Part shown: piece after piece, positions 44,903 to 55,026 of the stretch
Layout: each line of letters begins with the position of its first letter
Position numbering within the stretch: the stretch's first letter is position 1
The notes under the pieces: generated by a model
Seen by the model: only the letters and a program-made list of their open reading frames with translations
Database searches by the model: none
What the model was told of the DNA's origin: nothing
Program-made: the position numbers and the translations under genes
Assembly (NCBI GenBank): GCA_021773435.1
Contig: JAJFKC010000022.1
Coordinates: 111,841 to 175,840, forward strand
Length of the DNA stretch: 64,000 nucleotides
Source: Porticoccaceae bacterium
GTDB taxonomy: Bacteria; Pseudomonadota; Gammaproteobacteria; Pseudomonadales; Porticoccaceae
Direction of reading: 5' to 3'

Positions 44903-45574
44903 CTAGAACTTTTTCTTCAAAACCAGCACGCCAGATTCTTCTTGCATTTCAACCTGACTCAAAAATGTATTACCGAGCAATATTTGCTCCGGATAATCAC
45001 CATCAACTACCGTTGCGGGCACATTATGTACAGTTATCGGACCGACACTAACCTTGTGAAGATTGACCTTATAGGTATTTACAATGCCCCCAGCTGTACT
45101 AGCCATGGCCTCTGGACTCTTACCAACATTAATCTTCAAACGCCTGGCATCACGCAGGCTCATAGCGATGGCTGTCGCGCCGGTATCCACCAAAAAGTTA
45201 GTCGGGTACCCATTGATGGCACCTTTGGCATAAAAATGGCCACTGGCTCGACGCACCAAACTCACAGTCGTTATTTTTGCGGCCTTAAAGCTGGACGAGA
45301 TACGCTGCGAAACACGCAGCGTTAAATTTTTACCACCGACTTTAATAATCGCCTGCTTGCTATGACTACTGACTAATTCCACGCCTTCTGGGCTTGTTTC
45401 CCCAGCCTTTAAAAGTCGTGCCTTGCCATCAATGGTCAGCATCGCCTTATCCTTAAATAAGCCATTGGCGGTAATATCCAGCGCTGCCCATAAATCACAC
45501 GACAACAATAACGCCAGCACCGACGCACCGGTCACACATTTGCGTACAAAACCTGCACGCCCATAACCCCTCAT
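44903..45574 (-). CDS. Retropepsin-like aspartic protease (TIGR02281-type)
   Basis: 223 residues from ATG 45574, which overlaps the pgpA stop (TGATG); the longer frame to 45613 is inside pgpA. A basic, hydrophobic N-terminus (KCVTGASVLALLLSCDLWA) is a signal peptide or anchor. The C-terminal half carries the clan AA motif NFLVDTGATAIAMSL, in a context (GHFYAKGAINGYP) typical of bacterial periplasmic retropepsin-like proteases. These act as homodimers with one Asp each. Substrate unknown. Translationally coupled to pgpA. Confidence 0.82.
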   Translation of the reverse strand: MRGYGRAGFVRKCVTGASVLALLLSCDLWAALDITANGLFKDKAMLTIDGKARLLKAGETSPEGVELVSSHSKQAIIKVGGKNLTLRVSQRISSSFKAAKITTVSLVRRASGHFYAKGAINGYPTNFLVDTGATAIAMSLRDARRLKINVGKSPEAMASTAGGIVNTYKVNLHKVSVGPITVHNVPATVVDGDYPEQILLGNTFLSQVEMQEESGVLVLKKKF

Positions 45575-46131
45575 CACCCGACCATCATAATGACTATCAT
45601 AACCACTATCCATGCGCCCAAACCTGCCAGGAGATCATCCAGCATAACACCAACGCCGCCGCTAATTTTGCGATCAATCACACTTATGGGCCATGGCTTG
45701 AGGATGTCAAAGCAGCGAAATATCACAAAACCAAATAGCCACCAGGTCCAACTGGCGGGCACACAGGCCAAGGTTAGCCAGAGACCAGCAAACTCATCCC
45801 AGACAATGCCTGAATGGTCATGTCCGTCGAGCCGACTATCTGCATAATCGCAAATCAAAATACCTGCCCCAATGGCCAGCGCCAGCATTAACAGATAGCC
45901 CCATACAGGCAATAAGGCCAATACAGGCATAAATAACAAAGCCAGGAACGACCCAGCCGTGCCCGGTGCTTTTGGCGACAGGCCGCTACCAAAACCAAAT
46001 GCCAGCAACATAATCGGGTCGCGTAGGAGCATGTTCATTGTTGGCTTAACTGTTGGCTTAATTGCTGGCTTAGAAGGCAGCGGATTAGCTGACTCAGGAT
46101 CGGCATGTTCAGTTGGAGGGACATCAGTCAT
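45574..46131 (-). CDS. pgpA: Phosphatidylglycerophosphatase A
   Basis: 185 residues. The core PIMLLAFGFGSGLSPKAPGT, then ICDYADSRLDGHDHSGIVWDE and a final GGVGVMLDDLLAGLGAW carry the PgpA conserved Asp/His/Glu residues of a Mg-dependent membrane phosphatase. Several hydrophobic helices are present. A polar N-terminal extension (about 30 residues, Pro/Lys/Thr rich) is unusual; ATG codons inside it could be later starts. Converts PGP to PG. Follows thiL on the same strand. Confidence 0.93.
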   Translation of the reverse strand: MTDVPPTEHADPESANPLPSKPAIKPTVKPTMNMLLRDPIMLLAFGFGSGLSPKAPGTAGSFLALLFMPVLALLPVWGYLLMLALAIGAGILICDYADSRLDGHDHSGIVWDEFAGLWLTLACVPASWTWWLFGFVIFRCFDILKPWPISVIDRKISGGVGVMLDDLLAGLGAWIVVMIVIMMVG

Positions 46132-46146
46132 AAGTGATTGCGTAAA

Positions 46147-47133
46147 TTAAAAGTGCTGATAACCAGCATCAGCAAATTCACAGATCTGGCCCTTTGAATT
46201 TCGGCACATCACTCCACTCCCCGAGACGATATCACCAAGCCTTTTGGCAATAAGGATACCCGCATCAATCTGCGATTCAAGGCTTGCTACTTTGTTCAGT
46301 GGTACCGTGAAGCAAAGCTCATAATCATCGCCGGCCGTTAATGCCGTAGCCATTAATTCCTGTTCATCGACGGCTTTAGTTAGTTCATCAGAGACCGGGA
46401 TTAAGTTAGTAGCCAGCTCGGCGGCAACGCCGCTGGCAGCGCTTATATGACCGAGGTCCGCAAGTAATCCGTCCGAGATATCAATGGCCGCAGAAGCAAA
46501 ATCTCTCAGCATCAGCCCTTCTGATATTCTCGGCGCGGGCTGCCAATATCTTGATAACAAATATTCAGCATCGGCGGCAGTTAACTCATCGTTAACAAAC
46601 CCGCCTTGCAATATTCGCAAACCCGCTGCGGCATCGCCCAGACAACCCGTTATGTACACCGCGTCACCGACCTGCGCGCCACGCCTGACCAGAGCCTTGC
46701 CCCTCGGCACAGTGCCCAGCATGGTAATGGTGATCGTTAATGGCCCGCGGGTGGTGTCTCCCCCCATCAATACGCAATGATAATGATCGGCGACTTCCCG
46801 AAGTCCCAAGCTAAACGCCTCTAGCCAGGCTTCATCCAACTCAGGCAAAGTCAGAGCCAGCAAAAACCATCGGGGTTGGGCACCCATTGCGGCGATATCA
46901 CTCAAATTAATTCTTAAGGCCCGCTGAGCTATTAGCTGGGGATCCGCTCGTTCAGGGAAATGTACACCAGCGACAAGGGTGTCTGTCGTAATAACGGTTT
47001 CTTCATCGCTGTCTGGTGAAATGATCGCGCAATCATCGCCTATGCCAAGAACCACGCCAGAATCGCCAGACGTAGTATACGCGGCGCCGTCAGGGCGCTC
47101 AAAATAGCGTTTGATTAAAGCAAACTCATTCAC
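46147..47133 (-). CDS. thiL: Thiamine-monophosphate kinase
   Basis: A 328-residue PurM-like ATP enzyme. MNEFALIKRYFER is the usual start. GIGDDCAIIS binds metal and ATP, and ALRINLSDIAAMGAQPRWFLLALTLP, VLMGGDTTRG and FASAAIDISDGLLADLGHI are conserved ThiL motifs. Phosphorylates thiamine monophosphate to the diphosphate cofactor. Sits between nusB and pgpA, the usual gammaproteobacterial order. Length is normal. Confidence 0.95.
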   Translation of the reverse strand: MNEFALIKRYFERPDGAAYTTSGDSGVVLGIGDDCAIISPDSDEETVITTDTLVAGVHFPERADPQLIAQRALRINLSDIAAMGAQPRWFLLALTLPELDEAWLEAFSLGLREVADHYHCVLMGGDTTRGPLTITITMLGTVPRGKALVRRGAQVGDAVYITGCLGDAAAGLRILQGGFVNDELTAADAEYLLSRYWQPAPRISEGLMLRDFASAAIDISDGLLADLGHISAASGVAAELATNLIPVSDELTKAVDEQELMATALTAGDDYELCFTVPLNKVASLESQIDAGILIAKRLGDIVSGSGVMCRNSKGQICEFADAGYQHF

Positions 47134-47207
47134 GATTTTAGCGTAAGTAACATTAGCCGCGTGTTTAATGTGACAGCATCATTTTATTTCGCCATCACCA
47201 CCAAACG

Positions 47208-47654
47208 CTAGCCCTTGCCTTTTGCGGAGGTAATTTCCGGCTGTCTTGCCTTGATCGCGACCCGGTCTACAACGCCGTTGATAAATTTATGGGCATCCGT
47301 TGGGCCAAAGGTTTTAGCCAAATTAACCGCTTCATTGATGACGATTTTGTAGGGCAGATCGATGCGATACAGCAACTCGTAAGTCGACACCCGCAAAATC
47401 GCCAGCGACACGGGGTCGAGCGCCGCCTGGCTGCGATCCAGATAAATGCCGAAAGTCTGATCTAGCTCATCAACACACGCGGGGATGGCGTGAAGTAATT
47501 CATGGAAGTAGTCTTTATCCGCACGGCGTAATTTATCATCGGCATAAAACTGCGCCTCGACAGCACTAATATTGTCGCCGCCCACCTGCCATTGATACAG
47601 TGCCTGCACCAGCAAATGCCTTGCCTTTTTGCGCTCGGCTGGTGTCGCTCCCAC
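47208..47654 (-). CDS. nusB: Transcription antitermination factor NusB
   Basis: A 148-residue all-helical protein. KKARHLLVQALYQWQ at the N-terminus, FHELLHAIPACVDELD, the DPVSLAILRVSTYELLY helix and YKIVINEAVNLAKTFG are NusB signatures. It binds boxA RNA with NusE (S10) to prevent Rho termination, chiefly in rRNA operons. Located between ribH and thiL. Length is normal (about 140-150). Confidence 0.95.
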   Translation of the reverse strand: MGATPAERKKARHLLVQALYQWQVGGDNISAVEAQFYADDKLRRADKDYFHELLHAIPACVDELDQTFGIYLDRSQAALDPVSLAILRVSTYELLYRIDLPYKIVINEAVNLAKTFGPTDAHKFINGVVDRVAIKARQPEITSAKGKG

Positions 47655-47679
47655 TATTTCGCTCCCACTATGTGGTCGA

Positions 47680-48159
47680 CTAGTGACTGTCTAATTGCTG
47701 AAACAATGAAACCATCTCCAAAGCGCACAGTGCCGCTTCTTCGCCTTTGTTTTCAGCATTATCTCCAGATCGATCCTGGGCCTGCTTCAAATCATCGGTG
47801 GTCAACACGCCGAAGGCGATAGGAACTCCTGTGGTCAAGCCGACTTCACCGACGCCGCGAGCACATTCGCTACAGACATATTCAAAATGGGGCGTACCGC
47901 CGCGAATGACACAACCCAGTGTTAATACGGCATCGGCCTGACCTGCCTCGGCAATTTTTTTTGCCGCCAGAGGTAACTCAAAAGCACCTGGTACCCGCAC
48001 TACCTGGAGGTTATCGTCAGGCACACCTTGACGCTCAAAAGCACGCAACGCGCCGTTGAGTAAATTCTCGGTAATTTCTCCATTCCAGCGCGCCACGACA
48101 ATGGCAAAAATGGCGCTGCGGGGATTAAAGTTGCCCTCGACGGGTCTTAAGTCACTCAT
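47680..48159 (-). CDS. ribH: 6,7-dimethyl-8-ribityllumazine synthase
   Basis: A 159-residue protein. FAIVVARWNGEITENLLNGA, VRVPGAFELPLAAK, LGCVIRGGTPHFEYVC (catalytic His) and GVPIAFGVLTTDDLKQAQDR match lumazine synthase. It condenses the ribBA and ribD products to the riboflavin precursor in a large capsid-like assembly. Downstream of ribBA (52 bp) and upstream of nusB (25 bp). Confidence 0.96.
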   Translation of the reverse strand: MSDLRPVEGNFNPRSAIFAIVVARWNGEITENLLNGALRAFERQGVPDDNLQVVRVPGAFELPLAAKKIAEAGQADAVLTLGCVIRGGTPHFEYVCSECARGVGEVGLTTGVPIAFGVLTTDDLKQAQDRSGDNAENKGEEAALCALEMVSLFQQLDSH

Positions 48160-48211
48160 GGTTCGACCTTTAAACTAGCTGCTTTACCTGAAAGGTATCT
48201 TGATGGTTAAA

Positions 48212-49330
48212 CTAAGGATTAAATTCGCTTTCTATATAACCTGTCACTTCAAGGTCAAAGCCGGAAATGGCACCGAATCGATAGGGCGCACTCATGATAT
48301 TCAATTTTTTTGCGCCAAGATCGCGGAGTATTTGTGAGCCAGCACCAATCTGCATATAGACAGTTTCCGACGGATTTTTCGGCGGCGGGCGCTGCACGGT
48401 CATTTGTTCAAGATCGCCTTCGACTTTGTCAGGCGTTTCCTCCTGCAGAATAACAATGATTATGCCGCAGCCTTCCTGCGCAACATATTTCATAGCTTTA
48501 TCCATGGTCCAGCGCTCATAGGAACCAATGTGATCAATGGCAAACAGGTCCCGCACCACCGTCGGCAAATGCACTCTAACTGGAATCGGCTTCTCACTGT
48601 CTATCTCACCTTTCACCAAGGCGAAGTGTTTGCAATTGCGCGCGGCATCGAAATAGGTGTGCAGGGTAAATTCACCGTAAGCCGTGTCGATTTCGCGCTG
48701 ACCAAGATGCTCCATAGTGCGGTCATTGACCATACGGTGATGGATCAAGTCGGCGATCGTGCCGATCTTCAAATTATGTTTTTCTGCGAAGACCTCTAAA
48801 TCTGGCCGGCGTGCCATACTGCCGTCATCATTCATAATTTCGACAATGGCCGCAGCTGGCTCCAGACCAGCTAGTTGGGCGAGATCGCAACCTGCTTCAG
48901 TGTGCCCAGCTCGGCTCAACACACCGCCAGCTTGCGCTTTGAGTGGGAAAATATGCCCCGGCTGAACAATGTCGTAGGGTGAAGCATTTTTGGCCACTGC
49001 ATCGAGCACCGTTTTGGCCCTGTCCGCTGCGGAAATACCAGTGGTGACACCTTCTGCCGCTTCTATTGACACGGTAAAATTGGTGCCGTGGGCGGCGTCA
49101 TTAACATCAACCATTAGCGGTAAACCCAGCTGCTCACAGCGCTGTTCAGTAAGGGTCAGGCAGATCAAGCCACGGGCATGAGTCGCCATAAAGTTGACGT
49201 CCTGTGCCGAGACTTTTTCTGCGGCGATAACCAAATCCCCTTCATTTTCACGATCTTCGTCATCCATCAAGACGACCATACGGCCCTGCCTGATATCTTC
49301 TATCAACTCTTCACTGGTATTTAACTTCAT
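48212..49330 (-). CDS. ribBA: 3,4-dihydroxy-2-butanone 4-phosphate synthase with degenerate GTP cyclohydrolase II-like domain
   Basis: A 372-residue protein. The N-terminal half is intact Rib[51 protein letters not shown] and [18 protein letters not shown]. The C-terminal half corresponds to RibA but lacks the zinc-binding cysteine cluster (GDxxxSxRCDCG-type). In its place it reads [21 protein letters not shown]. The protein is therefore probably a RibB with an inactive RibA domain (RibBX type), and a separate RibA should exist elsewhere in the genome. Confidence 0.9.
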   Translation of the reverse strand: MKLNTSEELIEDIRQGRMVVLMDDEDRENEGDLVIAAEKVSAQDVNFMATHARGLICLTLTEQRCEQLGLPLMVDVNDAAHGTNFTVSIEAAEGVTTGISAADRAKTVLDAVAKNASPYDIVQPGHIFPLKAQAGGVLSRAGHTEAGCDLAQLAGLEPAAAIVEIMNDDGSMARRPDLEVFAEKHNLKIGTIADLIHHRMVNDRTMEHLGQREIDTAYGEFTLHTYFDAARNCKHFALVKGEIDSEKPIPVRVHLPTVVRDLFAIDHIGSYERWTMDKAMKYVAQEGCGIIIVILQEETPDKVEGDLEQMTVQRPPPKNPSETVYMQIGAGSQILRDLGAKKLNIMSAPYRFGAISGFDLEVTGYIESEFNP

Positions 49331-49422
49331 GGATTTACCTATTTTCGGGTGGCCTCGCGTTCACTCACCCCGGTCTGAAAATTCAAATCTAACAACTGTA
49401 TATCTGGTTATTTCCTAATTTT

Positions 49423-50100
49423 TCATCGGGTTTTTCCCAGCAGTGTCCGCGCCATTTCGGTCAAACTTGTGCCGCCTTCGCTACTATCGGCAGTGTCGTT
49501 TGATATTACCTCGCCCAACAGCAAACGCTCCAGATACCTGGCAATCACATCGACCTCAATATTCACTTTGGTGCCCAACTCATAAGTGCTAAAGATCGTG
49601 TGTTCCAGCGTGTGGGGCACAATGTTTAGTTCAAATTCAGCCCCAGAAACTTTGTTCACAGTCAGGCTGGTGCCATCGATCGTTATCGACCCTTTTTGGG
49701 CAATATAGCGCGCTAGCTCAGCAGGCACTTTAATACGAAATCGCTCAGACCGGGCATCGGGGTGCCGTTCAATCACCTCACCGATACCATCAACATGCCC
49801 TGAAACCAAATGACCGCCAAGCCGCGTCGTAGGCGTGAGGGATTTCTCGTAATTAATCGCCATCCCAGTTTGCCACAACCCCACGGTGGTCAGCTCGATG
49901 GTCTCAACAGAAGCATCGGCAATAAAACCCGCGTCGTTCAACTCTACCACCGTTAGGCACACACCATTACAGGCAATGCTATCGCCCAGCGCCACATCGG
50001 CCTGATCGAGTCCGCTGGTATCCAGCGTCAATCGATAATCACCATCGCGATGCTCAATATTGGCGACTCGGCCCACTGCCTGAATAATCCCGGTAAACAC
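49423..50100 (-). CDS. ribE: Riboflavin synthase alpha chain
   Basis: A 225-residue protein with two lumazine-binding repeats. MFTGIIQAVGRVANIEHRDG starts the first (GDSIACNGVCLTV, NYEKSLTP). GGHLVSGHVDGIGEV and GSITIDGTSLTVN mark the second. It dismutates two lumazines to riboflavin. The C-terminal tail (about 20 residues) is longer than usual. Between ribD and ribBA, with a 92-bp gap to ribBA. Confidence 0.95.
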   Translation of the reverse strand: MFTGIIQAVGRVANIEHRDGDYRLTLDTSGLDQADVALGDSIACNGVCLTVVELNDAGFIADASVETIELTTVGLWQTGMAINYEKSLTPTTRLGGHLVSGHVDGIGEVIERHPDARSERFRIKVPAELARYIAQKGSITIDGTSLTVNKVSGAEFELNIVPHTLEHTIFSTYELGTKVNIEVDVIARYLERLLLGEVISNDTADSSEGGTSLTEMARTLLGKTR

Positions 50101-50184
50101 TATTTAGCTCTCATTTATATTTTCTAATATCTATTTCGTTGGTGTTACTGCTGCTAGCTTTTTAGCACCCGACTATTTACGCGC

Positions 50185-51279
50185 TCAGTTAACAGTCGGT
50201 CGCGCTGTAATGCGCCAATCTTTATCCAGGGCGCGTACGTCGACAATATCGAGCTCGATGGCTTCGAGCATTTTATCAAATGCCAGATCTAACATCGGCA
50301 TTGCTTTACGACCCAATAATTTGGGAGCCAGATATATAATTAACTCGTCAACCAGCCCTTCACGAATAAAGGCACCGGCAAGTTTAGCACCAGCTTCAAC
50401 CAATACGTCATTACACTGCCGTTCAGCCAGTTCTTTTAATAATCCGCGCAAATCCACCTTCCCGTCGGAGTTCGGTAGGGATATAAGTTCTACACCCGGT
50501 ATCGACCCGTCTTGCTGCGCTGTTGCCACCACCACTTCGCCGGGTTGTTGCAGTATTTTCAGGCCTGGTCTGGTTTTCAACTGACTATCAACAATGACCC
50601 GCAACGGCTGTAATTGCGCAATATCGTCAGCATCGGGCAAATTCAGCTGCTCGGCTCGCACCGTCATCGCAGGATCATCCTGCAACACAGTACCAATGCC
50701 GGTGATAATTGCGCCACTTTGCGCCCGCAAGCGCTGCACGTCACTACGTGCGGCAGGGCCGGTAATCCACTGGCTTTCGCCACTGGCCATTGCGGTACGA
50801 CCATCCAGGCTGGCGGCGATTTTAAGTGTCACCTTGGGCAGGCCAGTTTCGCAGCGCTGCAAAAACCCGGCATTAACTGCCCGTGCTTCGGTTTCCAGTA
50901 GCGGGCCAATGACTTCTACACCAGCATCTCTAAGTGTTTGCTCACCCCCGCCAGCGGTTTCGTCAGGATCTTTGACTGCGTAAACAACACGCTTCACCCC
51001 CGCAGCAATCAACTGACCCGTGCAAGGCGGCGTTCGGCCCTGATGATTACAGGGTTCCAGCGACACATAAGCAGTGGCATCTTTCGATAGCGCCCCAGCC
51101 ATATCCAGGGCATTGACTTCAGCATGAGGTTCTCCTGCGCGCTGATGCCAACCTTCACCGACAATTTTACCATCGGCGACAATGACACAGCCAACCCGCG
51201 GGTTCGGTTTCGCGGTATACCAACCCCGCCTGGCCAGTTCGATGGTGTGCGCAACAAAAGCCTCGTCTGTAGCAGACAT
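50185..51279 (-). CDS. ribD: Bifunctional diaminohydroxyphosphoribosylaminopyrimidine deaminase / reductase
   Basis: A 364-residue protein. The deaminase domain (1-145) has a zinc site from HAEVNALDMAG and EPCNHQGRTPPC. The reductase domain has SLDGRTAMASGESQWITG, then GAIITGIGTVLQDDPAM and LVEAGAKLAGAFI. It carries out the second and third steps of riboflavin synthesis from the GTP side. Its ATG follows nrdR by 2 nt, and the downstream gap to ribE is 84 bp. Confidence 0.96.
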   Translation of the reverse strand: MSATDEAFVAHTIELARRGWYTAKPNPRVGCVIVADGKIVGEGWHQRAGEPHAEVNALDMAGALSKDATAYVSLEPCNHQGRTPPCTGQLIAAGVKRVVYAVKDPDETAGGGEQTLRDAGVEVIGPLLETEARAVNAGFLQRCETGLPKVTLKIAASLDGRTAMASGESQWITGPAARSDVQRLRAQSGAIITGIGTVLQDDPAMTVRAEQLNLPDADDIAQLQPLRVIVDSQLKTRPGLKILQQPGEVVVATAQQDGSIPGVELISLPNSDGKVDLRGLLKELAERQCNDVLVEAGAKLAGAFIREGLVDELIIYLAPKLLGRKAMPMLDLAFDKMLEAIELDIVDVRALDKDWRITARPTVN

Positions 51280-51281
51280 GA

Positions 51282-51758
51282 TTACTCGACCGCTAGATCA
51301 GAGCCGCTTTCCTGCTCGAGACGATCCAGTTCGGCACGGAACTCGTTAAGATCCTGAAAGCTTCGGTAAACGGATGCAAACCGCACGTAGGCAACGTCGT
51401 CTAGTTCGCGGAGCTGCTCCATGACTTTCTCCCCGATCAGCCGGGATGAGATTTCCCGCTCACCGGTACTTTGCAGATAACGTTTTATTTGAGACAGGGC
51501 CGCTTCGATTTGCTCGACGCTGACGGGCCTTTTTTCGAGTGAACGATGTAAGCCGGAACGGAGTTTTTCTTCATCAAACGGTTCCCGGCTTTCGTCCTGC
51601 TTGATGACTCTTGGCATTAACAGCTCAGCCAGCTCATAGGTGGTGAACCGATCCTTGCAATCGGCGCATTCACGGCGACGGCGCACCTGATCACCATCGG
51701 CGACCAGGCGAGAATCAATGACTTTGGTATCGTCGGCACCACAAAACGGACAGTGCAT
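51282..51758 (-). CDS. nrdR: Transcriptional repressor NrdR
   Basis: A 158-residue protein with an N-terminal zinc ribbon [17 protein letters not shown]...[16 protein letters not shown] and an ATP-cone domain ([19 protein letters not shown]). It represses ribonucleotide reductase genes by sensing ATP/dATP. Located directly before ribD, as in most gammaproteobacteria. Length is normal (about 150). Confidence 0.97.
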   Translation of the reverse strand: MHCPFCGADDTKVIDSRLVADGDQVRRRRECADCKDRFTTYELAELLMPRVIKQDESREPFDEEKLRSGLHRSLEKRPVSVEQIEAALSQIKRYLQSTGEREISSRLIGEKVMEQLRELDDVAYVRFASVYRSFQDLNEFRAELDRLEQESGSDLAVE

Positions 51759-51904
51759 AAGTGGTTTAGGGCCTTACAAAACGGGATCGCAGTTTATCAC
51801 AGGCTTTCCGGGGCTTTTAAATCGGCCCCGCGCTATGGCCTGTCCACGTCACTAGCCACATTGCTACCCGCGTTGCGATCGAAACAACCGGGATAAGTCG
51901 TCGA

Positions 51905-53167
51905 TTAACGATAAACCGGGAATTCCCGACACACATTCAGCACCCGCGCCTTCACCTCATCAATAGTATGCTCGACTGACTCTCCTTCCAGTGCTTCGAG
52001 CACATCGCACATCCAGTGGGTTAATGCGACCGTTTGTGCTTCTTTAAAACCACGGGTGGTAATGGCTGGCGTACCGACACGCAGGCCACTGGTGATAAAA
52101 GGCGAACGGGGATCATTCGGCACGGCATTTTTGTTGACGGTGATATTGGCGTTACCGAGGGCTTCGTCGGCATCTTTGCCCGTGTAGTCTTTGCCGATCA
52201 GATTGACCAACATCAAATGGTTGTCGGTGCCACCAGAGACGATATCGATACCGCGCTCGATAAAGGTCGCAGCCATGGCCCGAGCATTTGCCACCACCTG
52301 TTGCTGGTAGCTTTTAAAATCTTCACTCATGGCCTCTTTAAAGCTCACCGCTTTGGCAGCAATGACATGCATTAAGGGGCCGCCCTGACCGCCGGGAAAC
52401 ACCGCCGAATTAAATTTCTTTTCAAGCGCTTCATTAGCGCGGGCGAGAATGATGCCACCCCGTGGGCCGCGTAAGGTTTTATGCGTGGTGGAGGTCACCA
52501 CATCGGCAATCGGAACGGGGTTGGGATAACAATCCGCCGCCACCAGCCCGGCTACATGAGCCATATCCACCATTAGGTAAGCGCCGACTTTATCAGCGAT
52601 ATCGCGAAAGCGCTGCCAGTCCATCACCCGTGAATAAGCCGAAAATCCAGCAATAATCATTTTCGGTTTATGCTCCAGGGCGAGTGCTTCTACCTGGGCA
52701 TAATCGACTTCACCGGTGGCGTTATCGAGGCCATATTGCACAGCATGGTAGGTCTTGCCGGAGAAATTCGGTTTGGCGCCGTGGGTAAGGTGACCACCAT
52801 CGGCCAGACTCATGCCGAGCACTGTATCGCCCGGCTCGCAAAGCGCCTGATAAACCGCTGCATTCGCCTGGGAACCTGAATGGGGTTGAACATTCGCATA
52901 AGCCGCACCGAACAGTTCTTTGGCACGCTCGACCGCTAATTCTTCGGCTAGATCAACATACTCACAACCGCCGTAATAACGCTTGCCGGGATAACCCTCG
53001 GCGTATTTATTGGTTAACACCGTGCCCTGAGCGGCCATCACCAGTGGGCTGGCGTAGTTTTCCGAGGCGATTAACTCGATGTGTTCTTCCTGACGGCGTT
53101 CTTCGCTTTGAATAGACTGCCAGATATCTGGATCAAAATCTGCGAGGGTCTGCTTACTGTCAAACAT
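51905..53167 (-). CDS. glyA: Serine hydroxymethyltransferase
   Basis: A 420-residue PLP enzyme. [19 protein letters not shown] and [20 protein letters not shown] form the N-terminal active-site region. [19 protein letters not shown] has the PLP-binding Lys. It converts serine and tetrahydrofolate to glycine and methylene-THF. It is the first gene of the minus-strand block glyA-nrdR-ribD, separated from nrdR by 146 bp. Length is normal (about 417-420). Confidence 0.97.
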   Translation of the reverse strand: MFDSKQTLADFDPDIWQSIQSEERRQEEHIELIASENYASPLVMAAQGTVLTNKYAEGYPGKRYYGGCEYVDLAEELAVERAKELFGAAYANVQPHSGSQANAAVYQALCEPGDTVLGMSLADGGHLTHGAKPNFSGKTYHAVQYGLDNATGEVDYAQVEALALEHKPKMIIAGFSAYSRVMDWQRFRDIADKVGAYLMVDMAHVAGLVAADCYPNPVPIADVVTSTTHKTLRGPRGGIILARANEALEKKFNSAVFPGGQGGPLMHVIAAKAVSFKEAMSEDFKSYQQQVVANARAMAATFIERGIDIVSGGTDNHLMLVNLIGKDYTGKDADEALGNANITVNKNAVPNDPRSPFITSGLRVGTPAITTRGFKEAQTVALTHWMCDVLEALEGESVEHTIDEVKARVLNVCREFPVYR

Positions 53168-53375
53168 AGTTTTGGCTCACGCTGAGGGCAACAAACAAAA
53201 AGGAGGGCGGATTTTACACAATACGGCGCAGTGAGCCTATGCCCGAGTGAGTGAAATCATCAACGAATTTTGCCACTAAAACTTAAGCAGATTAACCATA
53301 GTCCCGACCTCAGGCTACAGTCAAAAATTAAGGCCTAAGAGCATCGCCCGAGGCCTAAGAATAAAGGCCCGCAGA

Positions 53376-54386
53376 CTAAGGGAAACCGACCACACTCTGG
53401 GGCAGATTAATACTGATATCTTTGAGCTGCTGATCGCGCATCAGAGTGATTTGTACCGGGTCGCCCTGTTCATAATTCATCAACATATGCATGATTTGTC
53501 GCGGCGAGGTCACGACCCGGTCACCACAGCTCAGAATGACATCCCCCCGCTCAATGCCCGGAATGCCATCGGCTTTCACATCGACCACCAGCACTCCGCG
53601 AGAGGCACCAAAATATCGACCCAGGCCCCTGTTCAGCTCTGCCAGCTCCAAACCCTTCACGACTTGCTTGGGCAAGCCACGGGATAGCCGGCCATAGTGC
53701 TCCATAAAGGGCAGCACCTTCGTCGCCCTATCCACGTCCGCATCAATACCGGGCACCAGCAAATCGAGGTTTGGCTCGATAGTACCCAATAATTCCGCCG
53801 AACCGGTATAGGGTACCGCTGGCTCATGACCAAACGGACGGCACCCATCATCACCATCACAATACATTTCTCCCTGCCTGACACCGGCGGTTAAGACGGT
53901 TTCGAAGCGTCGATCCCCGCGCCGTACTTTCATGCGCACTTTTTCTCCGGGTCGAACCAGACTGAGGGTATCGTAAGTGTCGTGCAGCACGGTGTCGCGA
54001 GCCAATGAGTCAGGCAGGTGCCGACCATTGATGGCAACAATGAGGTCTCCAGAAAGAATACCGGCCTTCGCCGCAGCCGCCCCCGGTAACGTCCGCACCA
54101 CGCGCACCCCATATTTCGGCGCGGGCATAATATAGAAACCCAAAAACCCTCGCTCGGAAGATTCCGAGCCTTGCTCATCCATGAGCAAGGCCAGAGTCTT
54201 GCGCGCCTCATAAAGCGCCGCTTTCGCGTGCTCTAATTGAAGACGCGCATTTGCGAGTTCCACCTCCCTGGTAGAGTCCCCCTCGTCAACCGCATAAACT
54301 GCACTCATCACTACACCAAAGCCTAAACTTAACACCAGTGACAGAGCCTTCATTCGTCTACTATTTTTCATCGTTCTTTTTTTCAT
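53376..54386 (-). CDS. Exported protein with two PDZ domains and no visible protease domain
   Basis: A 336-residue protein with a signal peptide (MKALSLVLSLGFGVVMSAVYA); the start may be ATG 54386 or 54371. An early helix LANARLQLEHAKAALYEARK precedes a first PDZ domain (about 80-170: GFLGFYIMPAPKYGVRVVRTLPGAAA split here, with KAGILSGDLIVAING). A middle region has CDGDDGCRPFG, and a second PDZ ends the protein (about 260-330: GVLVVDVKADGIPGIERGDVILSCG). No trypsin triad is seen. It is downstream of an ECF sigma factor and its putative membrane partner, suggesting a role in envelope signalling. Confidence 0.75.
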   Translation of the reverse strand: MKKRTMKNSRRMKALSLVLSLGFGVVMSAVYAVDEGDSTREVELANARLQLEHAKAALYEARKTLALLMDEQGSESSERGFLGFYIMPAPKYGVRVVRTLPGAAAAKAGILSGDLIVAINGRHLPDSLARDTVLHDTYDTLSLVRPGEKVRMKVRRGDRRFETVLTAGVRQGEMYCDGDDGCRPFGHEPAVPYTGSAELLGTIEPNLDLLVPGIDADVDRATKVLPFMEHYGRLSRGLPKQVVKGLELAELNRGLGRYFGASRGVLVVDVKADGIPGIERGDVILSCGDRVVTSPRQIMHMLMNYEQGDPVQITLMRDQQLKDISINLPQSVVGFP

Positions 54387-54489
54387 CGTTCTTTACTCTG
54401 AAATACTCGCAATTGATTTCGTTGCTTGAGCTTCATGCACTTGGTCCTAACAACTTCATGTCCCTGGCCAAAACAAATAGTGCACTTAG

Positions 54490-55026
54490 CTATAACAAAT
54501 ATTTTTCGGAACCTGGTTGATACCGCAGTGCGGCCAGCTGCTTGAGCAATTCTTTGCGATATAACCATAACTGTCGTTGCTGGGCAGGCGGACTACGTAA
54601 GATGGCAATATCCACCAGGTGAATCTCCTCTTCTAACATCGCGTCCCACAGCGCCTCATCGCCCGTATATAAGTGCCGCACGTATTTACCACGGGGGCCT
54701 TTTTCGATGGTTTTTTCGTCGGAGGCTGACTTATCCGAGCTTGCCGGTCCAGCGCTCGGCAATAACTCAGTATCTACCTCAACCACCAATTGACCTTGAC
54801 CTGGCTTATTCAGGTCAGGTCGCATCTCAATAATCAACACCGTCGCAAGAAATACTGTCGCCGCCAGGCCACTACCAATTGCCAGGCCTGTGCTGCTACG
54901 CATGCGCTTCAAAAACGATCTACGAGGTGTTATTTCCTGTTCAATCTCTGCCCAAACGGATCGCTCAGGCGCTTGCTGCGCCAGGCGTTGCAATCCGGTA
55001 TCGATATCTTTATCACTAATGCTCAT
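54490..55026 (-). CDS. Single-pass membrane protein, putative anti-sigma factor
   Basis: 178 residues from ATG 55026 (MSISDKDIDTGLQRLAQQAP), overlapping the sigma-factor stop by 11 nt. A longer frame to 55068 is inside the sigma gene. The N-terminal about 45 residues are polar, then one transmembrane helix (GLAIGSGLAATVFLATVLII) and an extracytoplasmic acidic tail. Size, topology and coupling to an ECF sigma gene make it a probable anti-sigma factor, but no ZAS or RseA motif is visible, so it is a context call. Confidence 0.65.
   Translation of the reverse strand: MSISDKDIDTGLQRLAQQAPERSVWAEIEQEITPRRSFLKRMRSSTGLAIGSGLAATVFLATVLIIEMRPDLNKPGQGQLVVEVDTELLPSAGPASSDKSASDEKTIEKGPRGKYVRHLYTGDEALWDAMLEEEIHLVDIAILRSPPAQQRQLWLYRKELLKQLAALRYQPGSEKYLL

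Noticed and set aside
44774..45325. 183-codon plus-strand frame over the retropepsin-like gene
   Set aside because: It is antisense to a gene with a clear DTGA motif and signal peptide, so it is a shadow frame.
48180..50184. Possible FMN riboswitch in the riboflavin block
   Set aside because: Gaps between rib genes are short (50-90 bp) and lack the conserved RFN element segments by eye.
52034..52375. Plus-strand frame inside glyA
   Set aside because: Antisense shadow of a strongly conserved gene.
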